42,501 nucleotides of DNA from an uncultured Alphaproteobacteria bacterium (GTDB lineage Bacteria > Pseudomonadota > Alphaproteobacteria > Rhizobiales > Aestuariivirgaceae), in the NCBI GenBank assembly GCA_945957365.1, contig CAMFKI010000028.1, positions 1-42,501 on the forward strand, read 5' to 3'. The translations under genes were made by a program, and so were the position numbers. Under the pieces are notes generated by a model, which was not told the DNA's origin, ran no database searches, and saw only the letters and a list, made by a program, of their open reading frames with translations. Of the stretch, positions 31,319 to 39,639 are shown one piece after another. Positions within the stretch are counted from its first letter, which is position 1. Every line of letters starts with the position of its first letter.

Positions 31319-32443
31319 GTGGCGGACGTCAAGATCATCGGAGCGGGCCCCGCGGGGCTCATGGCGGCGGAAGTACTGGCGACTGCGGGCCACCTCGTCA
31401 CCATCCACGACCACATGCCCGCCCCCGCCCGCAAGTTCCTGCTGGCCGGGCGCGGCGGGCTGAACCTCACGCATTCCGAACCGCTCGACAGCTTCCTCGA
31501 ACGCTATGGCGAGGCGCGAGGCTTCCTCGAGCCCGCCATCCGCGCCTTCCCGCCGGAGGCGCTCGTCGCCTGGGCCAATGGCCTCGGCATCGAGACATTC
31601 GTCGGCACGTCCGGCCGCGTCTTCCCGAAGATGATGAAGGCCTCGCCCCTGCTGCGCGCCTGGCTGCGCCGGCTGGACTCGCTCGGCGTCAGGCTCGTCA
31701 CCCGTTCCGAGTGGCATGGCTTCGACGGCACGCCGACGATACTGGCGCTCGGCGGCGCCAGCTGGCCGCAGCTTGGCTCGGATGCCCGCTGGCTGCCGGT
31801 CTTCGCTGCAAGGGGCATCACGGTTCATCCCTTCAAGCCCGCCAACAGCCGCTTCCTCGTGCACTGGTCGTCGGTGTTCCGCCAGAAATTCGCCGGCACG
31901 CCGGTCAAGAACATCGCGCTCACCTATGCCGGCAAGCGGGTGCGCGGCGAACTGATGATCTCGCAGGAGGGGATCGAGGGCGGCGCCATCTATGCGTTGT
32001 CCAAGGGCCTGCGCGAGAAACCGGGCCATCCGCTGGTGATCGACTTCCGCCCCGACCTGACCGAAGATGTCCTCGCCCAGCGCCTGGCAAAGCCGCGCGG
32101 CAAGGATTCACTGTCGAACTATCTCCGCAAGGTCGCGGGCCTGTCGCCCGTCGCCATCAACCTGCTGCGCGAGACCGGCACCGCGCCCGATGCCAGGGGC
32201 ATCAAGGCGATGGAGCTGAAGCTCGAGCGTCCCGCCGGCATCACCCGGGCCATATCGTCGGCCGGCGGCGTTGCCCGCGAGGAGGTGGACGAGGGTTTCC
32301 AATTGCGGAAAGTCCCCCTCGCCTATTGCGTGGGCGAGATGCTGGATTGGGAAGCGCCCACCGGCGGCTATTTGCTGCAGGCCTGCTTCTCCACCGCCGT
32401 CATGGCCGCCCGCCATCTTGCCTCGGTGCTCGAAAAGGGCTGA
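31319..32443 (+). CDS. HI0933-like / TIGR03862-type FAD-dependent oxidoreductase
   Basis: 374 residues from GTG 31319, chosen because AGGAG stands seven to eight bases before it and the Rossmann motif ADVKIIGAGPAGLMAAEVLA begins at once; a longer frame from GTG 31256 would translate the repeat. RKFLLAGRGGLNLTHSEP is a highly conserved flavoprotein signature of this family, and the C-terminal GGVAREEVDEGFQLRKVP and DWEAPTGGYLLQAC close the FAD site. Members have no settled reaction. Spaced 9 bases before the SDR gene. Confidence 0.85.
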   Translation: MADVKIIGAGPAGLMAAEVLATAGHLVTIHDHMPAPARKFLLAGRGGLNLTHSEPLDSFLERYGEARGFLEPAIRAFPPEALVAWANGLGIETFVGTSGRVFPKMMKASPLLRAWLRRLDSLGVRLVTRSEWHGFDGTPTILALGGASWPQLGSDARWLPVFAARGITVHPFKPANSRFLVHWSSVFRQKFAGTPVKNIALTYAGKRVRGELMISQEGIEGGAIYALSKGLREKPGHPLVIDFRPDLTEDVLAQRLAKPRGKDSLSNYLRKVAGLSPVAINLLRETGTAPDARGIKAMELKLERPAGITRAISSAGGVAREEVDEGFQLRKVPLAYCVGEMLDWEAPTGGYLLQACFSTAVMAARHLASVLEKG

Positions 32444-32452
32444 ACTCGCCCC

Positions 32453-33226
32453 ATGGAACTCGATCTCAGAAACCGGATGGCGCTGGTCTGCGGCGCCAGC
32501 CAGGGCCTCGGCTTCGCGATAGCGGAGGCACTGGCCCATGAAGGCTGCAAGGTGGGCCTGCTCGCCCGCAATGCCGCCAAACTCGACGCGCATGTGCGAA
32601 GCCTCGGCGCGCAGGGCCTCGAAGCGGTTGCACTGCCTGCGGACATGGGCGACTGGGCCTCGGTCGAGGCGGCGCTGCAGCGCTTCGGCAGCCCGGACAT
32701 TCTCGTCAACAACGCCGGCGGCCCGCCGCCGGTCGACGTGACGAAGGTCGATCCCGATCTCTGGCGCAGCCAGTTCGAGGCCATGGTGCTGAACCAGCTG
32801 CGCCTGACCGAAGCCGTGCTGCCGCACATGCGGGCGCAGCGCTTCGGCCGCATCCTTTCGGTGGCCTCCACCTCGATCGTGGAGCCCTTCGCCAGCCTCG
32901 CCATCTCGAACTCGCTGCGCGCCGCGCTGGCGGGCTGGATGAAGACGCTGTCGGGCCAGGTCGCCGCCGACGGCGTCACCGTCAACATGCTGCTTCCGGG
33001 CAGCTTCGCCACCGAACGCATCGACAGCCTCAATGCCCGCGAAGCCACGGCGCGCGGCGTGCCGGTGGCGCAGGTCGTCTCAGAGTCGTCGTCCGAAATC
33101 CCGGTGGGCCGCTACGGCGAGCCCAGGGAATTCGCCGCGGTCGCGGCCTTCCTTGCGAGCCCGAAGGCGTCCTACGTCACGGGCCAGATGATCCGCATCG
33201 ACGGCGGGGCGACGCGCTCGATATGA
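32453..33226 (+). CDS. SDR-family oxidoreductase with altered catalytic motif
   Basis: 257 residues. Cofactor motif LVCGASQGLGFAIAEAL (GxxxGxG), NNAGG at residues 86-90 and C-terminal TGQMIRIDGGATRSI are classical. The active-site region reads SVASTSIVEPFASLAISNSL, then RAA: counting from S139, the positions of the YxxxK pair hold Ser152 and Arg156. A related SDR branch with SNxxR is known from databases, so this may be a subfamily trait. Stop overlaps the next start (ATGA). Confidence 0.85.
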   Translation: MELDLRNRMALVCGASQGLGFAIAEALAHEGCKVGLLARNAAKLDAHVRSLGAQGLEAVALPADMGDWASVEAALQRFGSPDILVNNAGGPPPVDVTKVDPDLWRSQFEAMVLNQLRLTEAVLPHMRAQRFGRILSVASTSIVEPFASLAISNSLRAALAGWMKTLSGQVAADGVTVNMLLPGSFATERIDSLNAREATARGVPVAQVVSESSSEIPVGRYGEPREFAAVAAFLASPKASYVTGQMIRIDGGATRSI

Positions 33227-34572
33227 GCCTCATTGCCGACCTGCGCAAAGCCCTCGGCGATGCGGCCGTCCTCGAAGGCGAAGCGATGGGCGCCAGGCCC
33301 GCCTCCGACATGAGCCTTACCGGCACAGCCCTGCCGCGCGCCCTGCTCCGCCCGCGCAGCACTGCGGACCTCGCCGCCGCGCTCAGGCTGTGCAACGCGG
33401 CCGGCGTTCCGGTCATCGCGCAGGGCGGCATGACGGGGCTTGCCGGCGGCGCCAACCCCAGCGGCAACGAGATCGCCATCAGCCTCGAACGGATGCGCGG
33501 CATCGAGGAGGTCGACACCGCCTCCGCCACCATGGTGGTGAAGGCCGGAACGCCGCTCGAGGAATGCCAGCGCGCCGCCGCCGAGGCCGGGCTCTTCCTC
33601 GCGCTCGACCTCGGTTCGCGTGGCTCCTGCACCATCGGCGGCAATCTCTCGACCAATGCCGGCGGCATCCGCGTCATCCGCTACGGCATGGCGCGCGAGC
33701 AGGTGCTGGGGCTCGAGGCCGTGCTGGCCGACGGCACCATCGTCTCCTCGATGAACCGCATGCTGAAGAACAATGCAGGCTATGACCTGAAGCACCTGTT
33801 CATCGGCTCGGAAGGAACCCTCGGCGTCATCACCCGCGCCGTGCTGCGGCTTCATCCGCCGCCGGGCGAAATCACCACCACGCTCTGCGCCGTCGAGAGC
33901 TACGAGCAGGTCGTGGCCCTGCTCCGCCGCGCGCAGGCAGCACTCGGTGGCATCGTCGCCTTCGAGGCCATGTGGCGCGACTATTTCAGCTTCAACGCCG
34001 AAGCCCTGCAGCTCAGGTTCTTCGAGGCCGAACACGCCTTCTGCGTCATCGTCGAGAGCACCATGGCGCAGGACGCCATCGAGGAATTTCTCGGCGCCTG
34101 CCTCGAGGACGGCCTCATCACCGACGCCCTCGTCGCCGCGTCTCACGCCCAGTCACGCCAGGTCTGGTCGGTACGCGAAGGCCACCCGACCGAGTCGCTG
34201 CCGAACCTCCTCAACTTCGACGTCAGCCTGCCCATCGGCCAGATCGGACATTACGCCGAAGCCTGCACCTCAGCCCTCAAGGCGCGCTGGCCCGATGCCC
34301 ACGTCTCGTTCTACGGCCATGTGGGCGACTCCAACGTCCACATCTGCGTCTCGGCCCTCTACGGGCCGGGCGAGGACATGCACAGCGTGGACGACATCGT
34401 CTATGGCGTGCTCGGTCCTTATCATGGGTCGATCTCGGCGGAACACGGCATCGGCACGCTGAAGCGGCCCTATCTCCATCTCTCGCGCTCGCCCGCCGAA
34501 CTGGCCCTGATGCGGACGCTCAAGCAGGCGCTCGACCCCCGGGGCATTCTCAATCCCGGCAAGGTGATCTGA
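33223..34572 (+). CDS. FAD-linked 2-hydroxyacid dehydrogenase (GlcD / D-2-hydroxyglutarate dehydrogenase-like)
   Basis: 449 residues. FAD_binding_4 domain with QGGMTGLAGGANP and STNAGGIRVIRYGMAREQVL, then the FAD-oxidase C domain with YGHVGDSNVHICV (metal-binding His) and SAEHGIGTLKR near the end. Length and motif match D-lactate, glycolate or D-2-hydroxyglutarate dehydrogenases, which pass electrons to a flavoprotein or quinone. ATG overlaps the SDR stop; the next gene starts one base after its TGA. Substrate not assigned. Confidence 0.88.
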   Translation: MSLIADLRKALGDAAVLEGEAMGARPASDMSLTGTALPRALLRPRSTADLAAALRLCNAAGVPVIAQGGMTGLAGGANPSGNEIAISLERMRGIEEVDTASATMVVKAGTPLEECQRAAAEAGLFLALDLGSRGSCTIGGNLSTNAGGIRVIRYGMAREQVLGLEAVLADGTIVSSMNRMLKNNAGYDLKHLFIGSEGTLGVITRAVLRLHPPPGEITTTLCAVESYEQVVALLRRAQAALGGIVAFEAMWRDYFSFNAEALQLRFFEAEHAFCVIVESTMAQDAIEEFLGACLEDGLITDALVAASHAQSRQVWSVREGHPTESLPNLLNFDVSLPIGQIGHYAEACTSALKARWPDAHVSFYGHVGDSNVHICVSALYGPGEDMHSVDDIVYGVLGPYHGSISAEHGIGTLKRPYLHLSRSPAELALMRTLKQALDPRGILNPGKVI

Positions 34573-34573
34573 C

Positions 34574-35173
34574 GTGCTGCGCCGGCTGGTGGAGTCGCAC
34601 GCGGCCTTCCGGCTGCTGCTCGCCCTGCCATGGGTCGCCATGCTCGTCACCTTCGCCCGGCTCCACAGCTGGAGCCTGCTCATCGCGCAGTCCGGCGAAT
34701 GGTCGGTGCGCCTGCTGATCCTGACGCTCGCGGTCTCGCCCGCCCGCATCGTGATGAAGCAGCTTCACATGGACCCGCACTGGCCGATGTGGCTGATGAA
34801 GCGCCGCCGCGACCTCGGCATGGCCTGCTTCCTCTACGCGTTGCTGCACCTGTCCTTCTACCTGGTGCGGCAGTGGAACATCCATGTCGTGCTCTTCGAC
34901 CTGCAGGACATGGCATACGCCATGGGCTGGATCGGCTTCGTCACGCTGCTGGCGCTGGCCATCACCAGCAACGACGCCAGCCTGCATTCGCTGGGCAGGT
35001 GGTGGAAACCGCTGCAGCGCCTCGTCTATGTCTCCGCCATCGCCGCCTTCCTGCACTGGTACCTGATCCGCCAGGACCATTCAGCGCTGTGGCTGCATCT
35101 GCTGCCGCTGCTGGCGCTGGAGGCCTACAGGCTGATGCACAACTTCCGGCACCCTGCGGGAATGAAGCACTGA
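34574..35173 (+). CDS. MsrQ/YedZ-like haem-binding membrane protein
   Basis: 199 residues, GTG start. Six hydrophobic segments with histidines in LYALLHLSFYLVRQW, AAFLHWYLIRQD and LWLHLLPLLALEA; KRRRDLGMACFLYALLHLSF is typical of the ferric-reductase-like domain of MsrQ. MsrQ supplies electrons to periplasmic methionine-sulfoxide reductase MsrP, but no msrP is found in the window. Here it is the last gene of a redox cluster, one base after the hydroxyacid dehydrogenase, so a role as membrane electron acceptor for that enzyme is conceivable (inference). Confidence 0.75.
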   Translation: MLRRLVESHAAFRLLLALPWVAMLVTFARLHSWSLLIAQSGEWSVRLLILTLAVSPARIVMKQLHMDPHWPMWLMKRRRDLGMACFLYALLHLSFYLVRQWNIHVVLFDLQDMAYAMGWIGFVTLLALAITSNDASLHSLGRWWKPLQRLVYVSAIAAFLHWYLIRQDHSALWLHLLPLLALEAYRLMHNFRHPAGMKH

Positions 35174-35197
35174 CCGAGACGCCGTCATCCCTGCCCC

Positions 35198-35279
35198 TTC
35201 ACCTTCGCCGGGCTTGACCCGGCGATCCTTTGTGGTGGCTGAGAAAAAGGATGCCCCGGTCAAGCCGGGGCAAGGTGAA
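35198..35279. repeat. Dispersed palindromic doublet (REP/BIME-like), copy B
   Basis: Same architecture and almost the same bases as 10033-10114: left arm TTCACCTTCGCCGGGCTTGA, right arm ending GCCGGGGCAAGGTGA, with a less conserved centre. Placed between the convergent MsrQ-like and GMC genes, where it can fold from both transcripts. Confidence 0.8.
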
Positions 35280-35317
35280 TTGGGTTGGAGTGCGAGCGGG
35301 GGCGGCGTCCGCCTTCC

Positions 35318-36934
35318 CTATCGCGCATCGGCCAGGATGATCTCCGCGCCGCGCCAGCCCACCATCATTGCCGGCGCATTGGTGTTGCCCGCGATGAGGT
35401 TCGGGAACACCGAGGCATCGCACACCCTAAGCCCCTCGACGCCATGCACGCGCAACTGCGAGTCGACGACCGACGTCGCCTCATCCGGTCCCATCCGGCA
35501 GGTGCAGGCGTGGTGATAGACGGTGCCGCTCCTCTGGCGGAAGTCGTTGATCATCGCCTCGTCCGTGTTGACCTCGGGGCCGGGGCGCAGCTCTTCCAGC
35601 ATCAGCCCCTTCAGCGGTTCCTGAGCCGCGATCCGGCGCAGGAACTTCACCGCCGCAAGCATCTCCTCGACGTCGGAATTGGTGGAATAGGCGTTGAAGG
35701 AGATTCGCGGATGCGCCAGCGGATCGGGCGACTTGATCATCACCTCGCCGGTGCTGGTCGGGCGGCAGTTGGAAAGGCCGAGCGACAGTCCGGAGAACGG
35801 ATCGGGGCTGAGGATGGGCCGCTCGCCCGCCCGTGGGATCAGCGTCGAGAAGGCCTGCATGTAGAGCTGCATGTTGGGCCTCGACATCTCCGGATGGGTG
35901 CGGAAGAAGCCGCCGCCCTGGTTGATGGAGAGTGACAGCGGCCCCTTGCGCGTCAGGAGGTACTGCAATCCGGCCTTGAGCTTGCCCCACCAGGGCCGGA
36001 GCTCGTCGTTCAGCGTCGGCACGCCCATTCGCCAGGTATAGTTGATGCCATGGTGGTCCTGCATGCGCGCGCCCACATTGTCGTTGCCATGCACCACCGC
36101 GATGCCGAGCGACTGCAGCAGCGCCCCCGGCCCGATGCCGGAAAGCTGCAGGAGCTGCGGCGAGTTGATGGCGCCGCCGGCAAGGATCACCTCGCGCCCG
36201 CGCGCCTCGAGCTTCATGCCGCGCTGGACATAGGCCACGCCCACGGCGCGCTTGCCGTCGAATAGGATCTTCGTCGCCTGCGCATGGGTCTCGACCAGCA
36301 GGTTCTTGCGCTTCATCGCCGGCTTCAGAAAGGCCCGCGCCGCGGAATTCCGGATGCCGTTCTTGATGGTGTACTGGTAGAGGCCAACGCCCTCCTGGCG
36401 CTCGCCGTTGAAGTCGGGCGTGAACGGCAGGCCGGCCTTCTCGGTGGCCTCCAGATAGGGCTTGCACAGCGGATGCGCCTGGTCGCCGAGATCGGTGATG
36501 GTCAGCGGCCCGCCGCGGCCGCGCAGGGCGGGATCGCCCGCCGCATAGTCCTCGAGCTTGCGGTAGCTGGCCAGCACCTCGTCCCAGCCCCAGCCGACAT
36601 TGCCGGCGGCGCGCCAGTCCTCGTAGTCCTGCCTGTGGCCGCGGATATAGACCATGGCGTTGATCGAGGACGATCCGCCGAGCAGGCGCCCGCGCGGATA
36701 ATAGTCGCTCTGGCCGTTGAGCCCCGGGTCGGGCTCGGCCCGGTACATCCAGTTGACCGACTTGTCGTAGAAGGTCTTGCCGTAGCCGAGCGGCATCTGC
36801 ACGTAGAAGCGCATGTCGCTGCCGCCGGCCTCGAGCAGCAGCACGCGGTGCTTTCCGCTCGCCGTCAGCCGCTCGGCAAGCACCGATCCGGCCGAACCGG
36901 AACCCACGATGATGTAATCGAACGTCTCTGCCAC
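35318..36934 (-). CDS. GMC-family FAD oxidoreductase (choline / alcohol dehydrogenase-like)
   Basis: 538 residues, GTG start. FAD-binding FDYIIVGSGSAGSVLAERL at the N-terminus, GGSSSINAMVYIRGHRQDY (first GMC signature), GAINSPQLLQLSGIGP (second signature) and the catalytic His in VYHHACTCRMG with NTNAPAMMVG at the end. The family oxidises alcohols, choline or sugars. It is divergent from a galactonate-dehydratase-like gene across a 151-base spacer, suggesting joint control. Substrate unknown; only a weak ribosome site is visible. Confidence 0.9.
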   Translation of the reverse strand: MAETFDYIIVGSGSAGSVLAERLTASGKHRVLLLEAGGSDMRFYVQMPLGYGKTFYDKSVNWMYRAEPDPGLNGQSDYYPRGRLLGGSSSINAMVYIRGHRQDYEDWRAAGNVGWGWDEVLASYRKLEDYAAGDPALRGRGGPLTITDLGDQAHPLCKPYLEATEKAGLPFTPDFNGERQEGVGLYQYTIKNGIRNSAARAFLKPAMKRKNLLVETHAQATKILFDGKRAVGVAYVQRGMKLEARGREVILAGGAINSPQLLQLSGIGPGALLQSLGIAVVHGNDNVGARMQDHHGINYTWRMGVPTLNDELRPWWGKLKAGLQYLLTRKGPLSLSINQGGGFFRTHPEMSRPNMQLYMQAFSTLIPRAGERPILSPDPFSGLSLGLSNCRPTSTGEVMIKSPDPLAHPRISFNAYSTNSDVEEMLAAVKFLRRIAAQEPLKGLMLEELRPGPEVNTDEAMINDFRQRSGTVYHHACTCRMGPDEATSVVDSQLRVHGVEGLRVCDASVFPNLIAGNTNAPAMMVGWRGAEIILADAR

Positions 36935-37085
36935 AATGCACCGTCACTGGTGAGGATCGCCCGCTTTTGCGCCGGTTCGGGCAATCAAAACAAGTGTTTC
37001 CGCCTCACGACAGGTTAGAAATTTTCATCGCCGGGCCGCCGGCCTTCCTGCTAGAAGCGGAGCCATTCCGGGAGGAGCACGCCCC

Positions 37086-38288
37086 ATGAAAGTCAAGGAC
37101 CTCAAAGTCTTCATCGTCGGCAATCCGCCGCCCTCCTGGGGTGGGCGTTATTTCATCTTCGTCAAGCTGACGACGGACAATGGCATCACCGGCATCGGCG
37201 AATGCTATTGCGACACCTTCGGCCCCAAGGCCATGACGGCGATGATCGAGGACACCTTCTACCGCTACGTCGAAGGCATGGACCCGTTCCACCTCGAGAG
37301 CATGTGGCGCAAGGTCTATGGATCGGGCTTCTCGATGCGGCCCGACATCTCGCTGATGGGAGTCCTCTCCGGCCTCGAGATCGCGCTGTGGGACATCAAG
37401 GGCAAGGCGCTGAACAAGCCGGTCTACGAACTCCTCGGCGGCCGCGTGCACGAGAAGCTGCGCTCCTACACCTACATCTATCCCGATCCCGCCAAGGGCC
37501 AGGACTCGTCGATCTTCTGGAATGCCGAACAGTCGGCCGAGCGCGCGGCCTATTACGCGAGCCGCGGCTTCACCGGCATCAAGTTCGATCCGGCCGCACC
37601 CTATTCCGCCTTCGACCCGCGCCAGCCCTCGCTCGAGTCGATGGAGCTCTGCGTGAAGTTCTGCAAGCTCATCCGCGAGGCGGTGGGCAGCAAGGCCGAT
37701 CTCCTCTTCGGCACCCACGGCCAGTTCACCGCATCGGGTGCGATCCGCTTCGCCAAGAAGATCGAGCCCTATGATCCCCTGTGGTTCGAGGAGCCGACGC
37801 CGCCGGACAAGCCGGAGGAAATGGCCCTCGTGGCGCGCGGCACGTCGATCCCCATCGCCACCGGCGAGCGGCTGACCACCAAGTACGAGTTCGGCCGCGT
37901 GCTCGAAAACCGCGCCGCCTCGATCCTGCAGATGGCGCTCGGCCGCGTCGGCGGCCTCATGGAAGCGAAGAAGATCGCCGGCATGGCCGAGACCTTCTAT
38001 GCCCAGATCGCACCGCATCTCTATGCCGGTCCGGTCGAGGGCGCGGCCAACATCCACTACGCCGCCTCGCTCCCGAACTTCCTCATCCTCGAGTCGATCG
38101 AGGAATGGGGCGGCTTCCATGCCGACCTCCTCAAGAAGCCCATTCTCTGGCAGGACGGCTACGTGATCCCGCCGACCGAGCCCGGCCTCGGCATCGAGCT
38201 CGATGAGGCGGTGGCCGAAGCCCACCCCTATGCCGGCACCAGCCTCCACCTCGAAATGACCAATCGTCCCCTGCGCAAGGAAGAATAG
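37086..38288 (+). CDS. Mandelate racemase / enolase superfamily dehydratase (galactonate dehydratase-like)
   Basis: 400 residues. N-terminal capping domain (WGGRYFIFVKLTTDNGITGI), then the barrel: K166 in GIKFDPA, H211 in FGTHGQF, E235-E236 in WFEEPTPP and E261 in ATGERL. The first metal ligand position, Asp in D-galactonate dehydratase (DxH), reads G209-T-H211 here. The superfamily abstracts the proton alpha to a carboxylate; the nearest group dehydrates aldonic acids. GGAGGAG precedes the ATG. The next gene begins two bases after its stop. Confidence 0.85.
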   Translation: MKVKDLKVFIVGNPPPSWGGRYFIFVKLTTDNGITGIGECYCDTFGPKAMTAMIEDTFYRYVEGMDPFHLESMWRKVYGSGFSMRPDISLMGVLSGLEIALWDIKGKALNKPVYELLGGRVHEKLRSYTYIYPDPAKGQDSSIFWNAEQSAERAAYYASRGFTGIKFDPAAPYSAFDPRQPSLESMELCVKFCKLIREAVGSKADLLFGTHGQFTASGAIRFAKKIEPYDPLWFEEPTPPDKPEEMALVARGTSIPIATGERLTTKYEFGRVLENRAASILQMALGRVGGLMEAKKIAGMAETFYAQIAPHLYAGPVEGAANIHYAASLPNFLILESIEEWGGFHADLLKKPILWQDGYVIPPTEPGLGIELDEAVAEAHPYAGTSLHLEMTNRPLRKEE

Positions 38289-38290
38289 TG

Positions 38291-39190
38291 ATGCGTTACG
38301 GCTATATCGGACTGGGCAATCTCGGCGGCCACCTGGCGCATTCGCTGGTCAAGAAAGGCTACGACGTCACGGTCTATGACCTCGACCCCAAGCTCGCCGA
38401 GCGCCACCTCAAGGATGGCGCCAAGTGGGCCGCAACCCCCGCCGAGCTCGCCTCCAGGGTCGACGTGGTCTTCACCTGCCTGCCCTCGCCCACCGTGTCG
38501 GAGAAGGTGCTCACCCAGATCCTCACCACGCTGAAGCCCGGTTCCACCTGGATCGAGAACTCCACCAACGGCCGCGACGAGATGATCCGGCTTGCCGGCA
38601 TGGCCGAAGCCAAGGGCATCAAGGTGCTGGAAGCACCGGTGACGGGCGGCGTGCACCTCGCGGCGCGCGGCGAGATCACCGTTCTGGTCGGCGGCGACAA
38701 GGCGCTGTTCGAAGAGTTCCGCCCGGCGCTCGAGACCATCGGCAGGAAGATCTTCCACATGGGCCCCATCGGCTCGGCGGCGATCATCAAGGTCATCACC
38801 AACATGCTGGCCTTCATCCACCTCGTCGCCGATGCGGAAGCGCTGATGCTGGCCAAGCGCGGCGGCCTCGACCTCGCGCAGGCGTGGCACGCCATCACCG
38901 CCTCGTCAGGCTCGAGCTTCGTGCACGAGACGGAAGGCCAGCTCATCCTCAACGGCAGCTATGACATCGCCTTCACCATGGACCTCGCCTTGAAGGACTT
39001 GGGCTTCGCCATGACCTTCGGCAAGGAATTCGGCGTGCCGCTCGATCTCGCATCGATGACGCAGCAGACCTTCATGAAGGGCAAGGCAGCCTATGGAGGC
39101 CAGGCCCAGTCCACCCAGATCGCCAAGCTGCTGGAGGACGTGCTGAACACGGACCTGCGCGCTCCCGGCTTCCCGGCACGCCTCGAATAG
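38291..39190 (+). CDS. 3-hydroxyisobutyrate dehydrogenase-like NAD(P) oxidoreductase
   Basis: 299 residues from ATG 38291 (an adjacent GTG at 38288 is possible; AAGGAAG suits the ATG). YGYIGLGNLGGHLAHSL is the Rossmann motif, APVTGGVHLAARGEITVLVG the substrate-binding loop and GSAAIIKVITNMLA contains the catalytic lysine. The beta-hydroxyacid dehydrogenase family includes tartronate-semialdehyde reductase, which would fit aldonic-acid breakdown with the upstream dehydratase. Overlapping transcription unit with it. Confidence 0.9.
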   Translation: MRYGYIGLGNLGGHLAHSLVKKGYDVTVYDLDPKLAERHLKDGAKWAATPAELASRVDVVFTCLPSPTVSEKVLTQILTTLKPGSTWIENSTNGRDEMIRLAGMAEAKGIKVLEAPVTGGVHLAARGEITVLVGGDKALFEEFRPALETIGRKIFHMGPIGSAAIIKVITNMLAFIHLVADAEALMLAKRGGLDLAQAWHAITASSGSSFVHETEGQLILNGSYDIAFTMDLALKDLGFAMTFGKEFGVPLDLASMTQQTFMKGKAAYGGQAQSTQIAKLLEDVLNTDLRAPGFPARLE

Positions 39191-39218
39191 GCCCGTCAGT
39201 CGCGAACACACGCGAGAA

Positions 39219-39248
39219 GGCCCCGGAGGCGTTCTGCCTCACGGGGCC
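39219..39248 (+). terminator. Hairpin downstream of the dehydrogenase gene
   Basis: GGCCCCG-GAGGC (39219-39230) pairs with GCCTC-A-CGGGGCC (39236-39248), loop GTTCT, one bulged A. No T run follows; it probably ends or protects the upstream message. Confidence 0.4.
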
Positions 39249-39584
39249 CATCCCGCGCGATTGCGCGATCAAGCCTTTCCTTGAAGGATCATTGCCGCAT
39301 CGGAGCGGCTGCAACGTCAGCGATGGGTGACAAGCCGCCGGGCCTGGACTGCAAGCGCAGCGTGCTCAAACGATATGGTTCTGCGTCGGGGGCATCAGTG
39401 TTCGAGACCTCTCGTGTTCTGACACCCTGATGGTGATCCCGGGAGGCTTTCCGGTCAAGTCACGCTTTGGGTCAGCCGCGCTCACCCAATGCCGGCTTTC
39501 GCCGCGCTTGATTACAGTTTACACTGGGGAAAGTTTCATTGAGTCGGGCTTCCTCTTCCTTGTGACCTCCCGTGCGTACAGACT
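39249..39584 (+). other. Gene-free stretch ending in an orphan terminator, small-RNA candidate
   Basis: No coding frame with a ribosome site or recognisable protein is present. Several stem-loops can be drawn, for example CATCAG (39391-39396) with CTGATG (39425-39430) and an inner CGAG/CTCG. Pyrimidine runs CTTCCTCTTCCTT and CCTCCC (39548-39571) resemble anti-Shine-Dalgarno loops of alphaproteobacterial sRNAs. A rightward intrinsic terminator follows at 39585. I did not find a convincing promoter, and it does not match RNase P, SRP or tmRNA motifs I know. Confidence 0.35.
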
Positions 39585-39618
39585 GGGGCGGACCTTGCGA
39601 AAGGACCGCCCCTTTTTT
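39585..39618 (+). terminator. Rho-independent terminator without an adjacent gene
   Basis: GGGGCGG-A-CCTT (39585-39596) pairs with AAGG-A-CCGCCCC (39601-39612), one A-A mismatch, GCGA loop, then TTTTTT. Orientation is rightward, so it does not serve aqpZ; the nearest upstream gene ends about 395 bases away. Confidence 0.88.
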
Positions 39619-39639
39619 GTCAGCAATCGATAGCGCCGA

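Noticed and set aside
39249..39584. RNase P RNA, SRP RNA or tmRNA in the gene-free stretch
   Set aside because: The conserved sequence blocks of these RNAs that I know are absent on both strands.
39430..39633. A 67-codon rightward frame in the gene-free stretch
   Set aside because: It reads through the orphan terminator and its T run, so it cannot be a normal gene.
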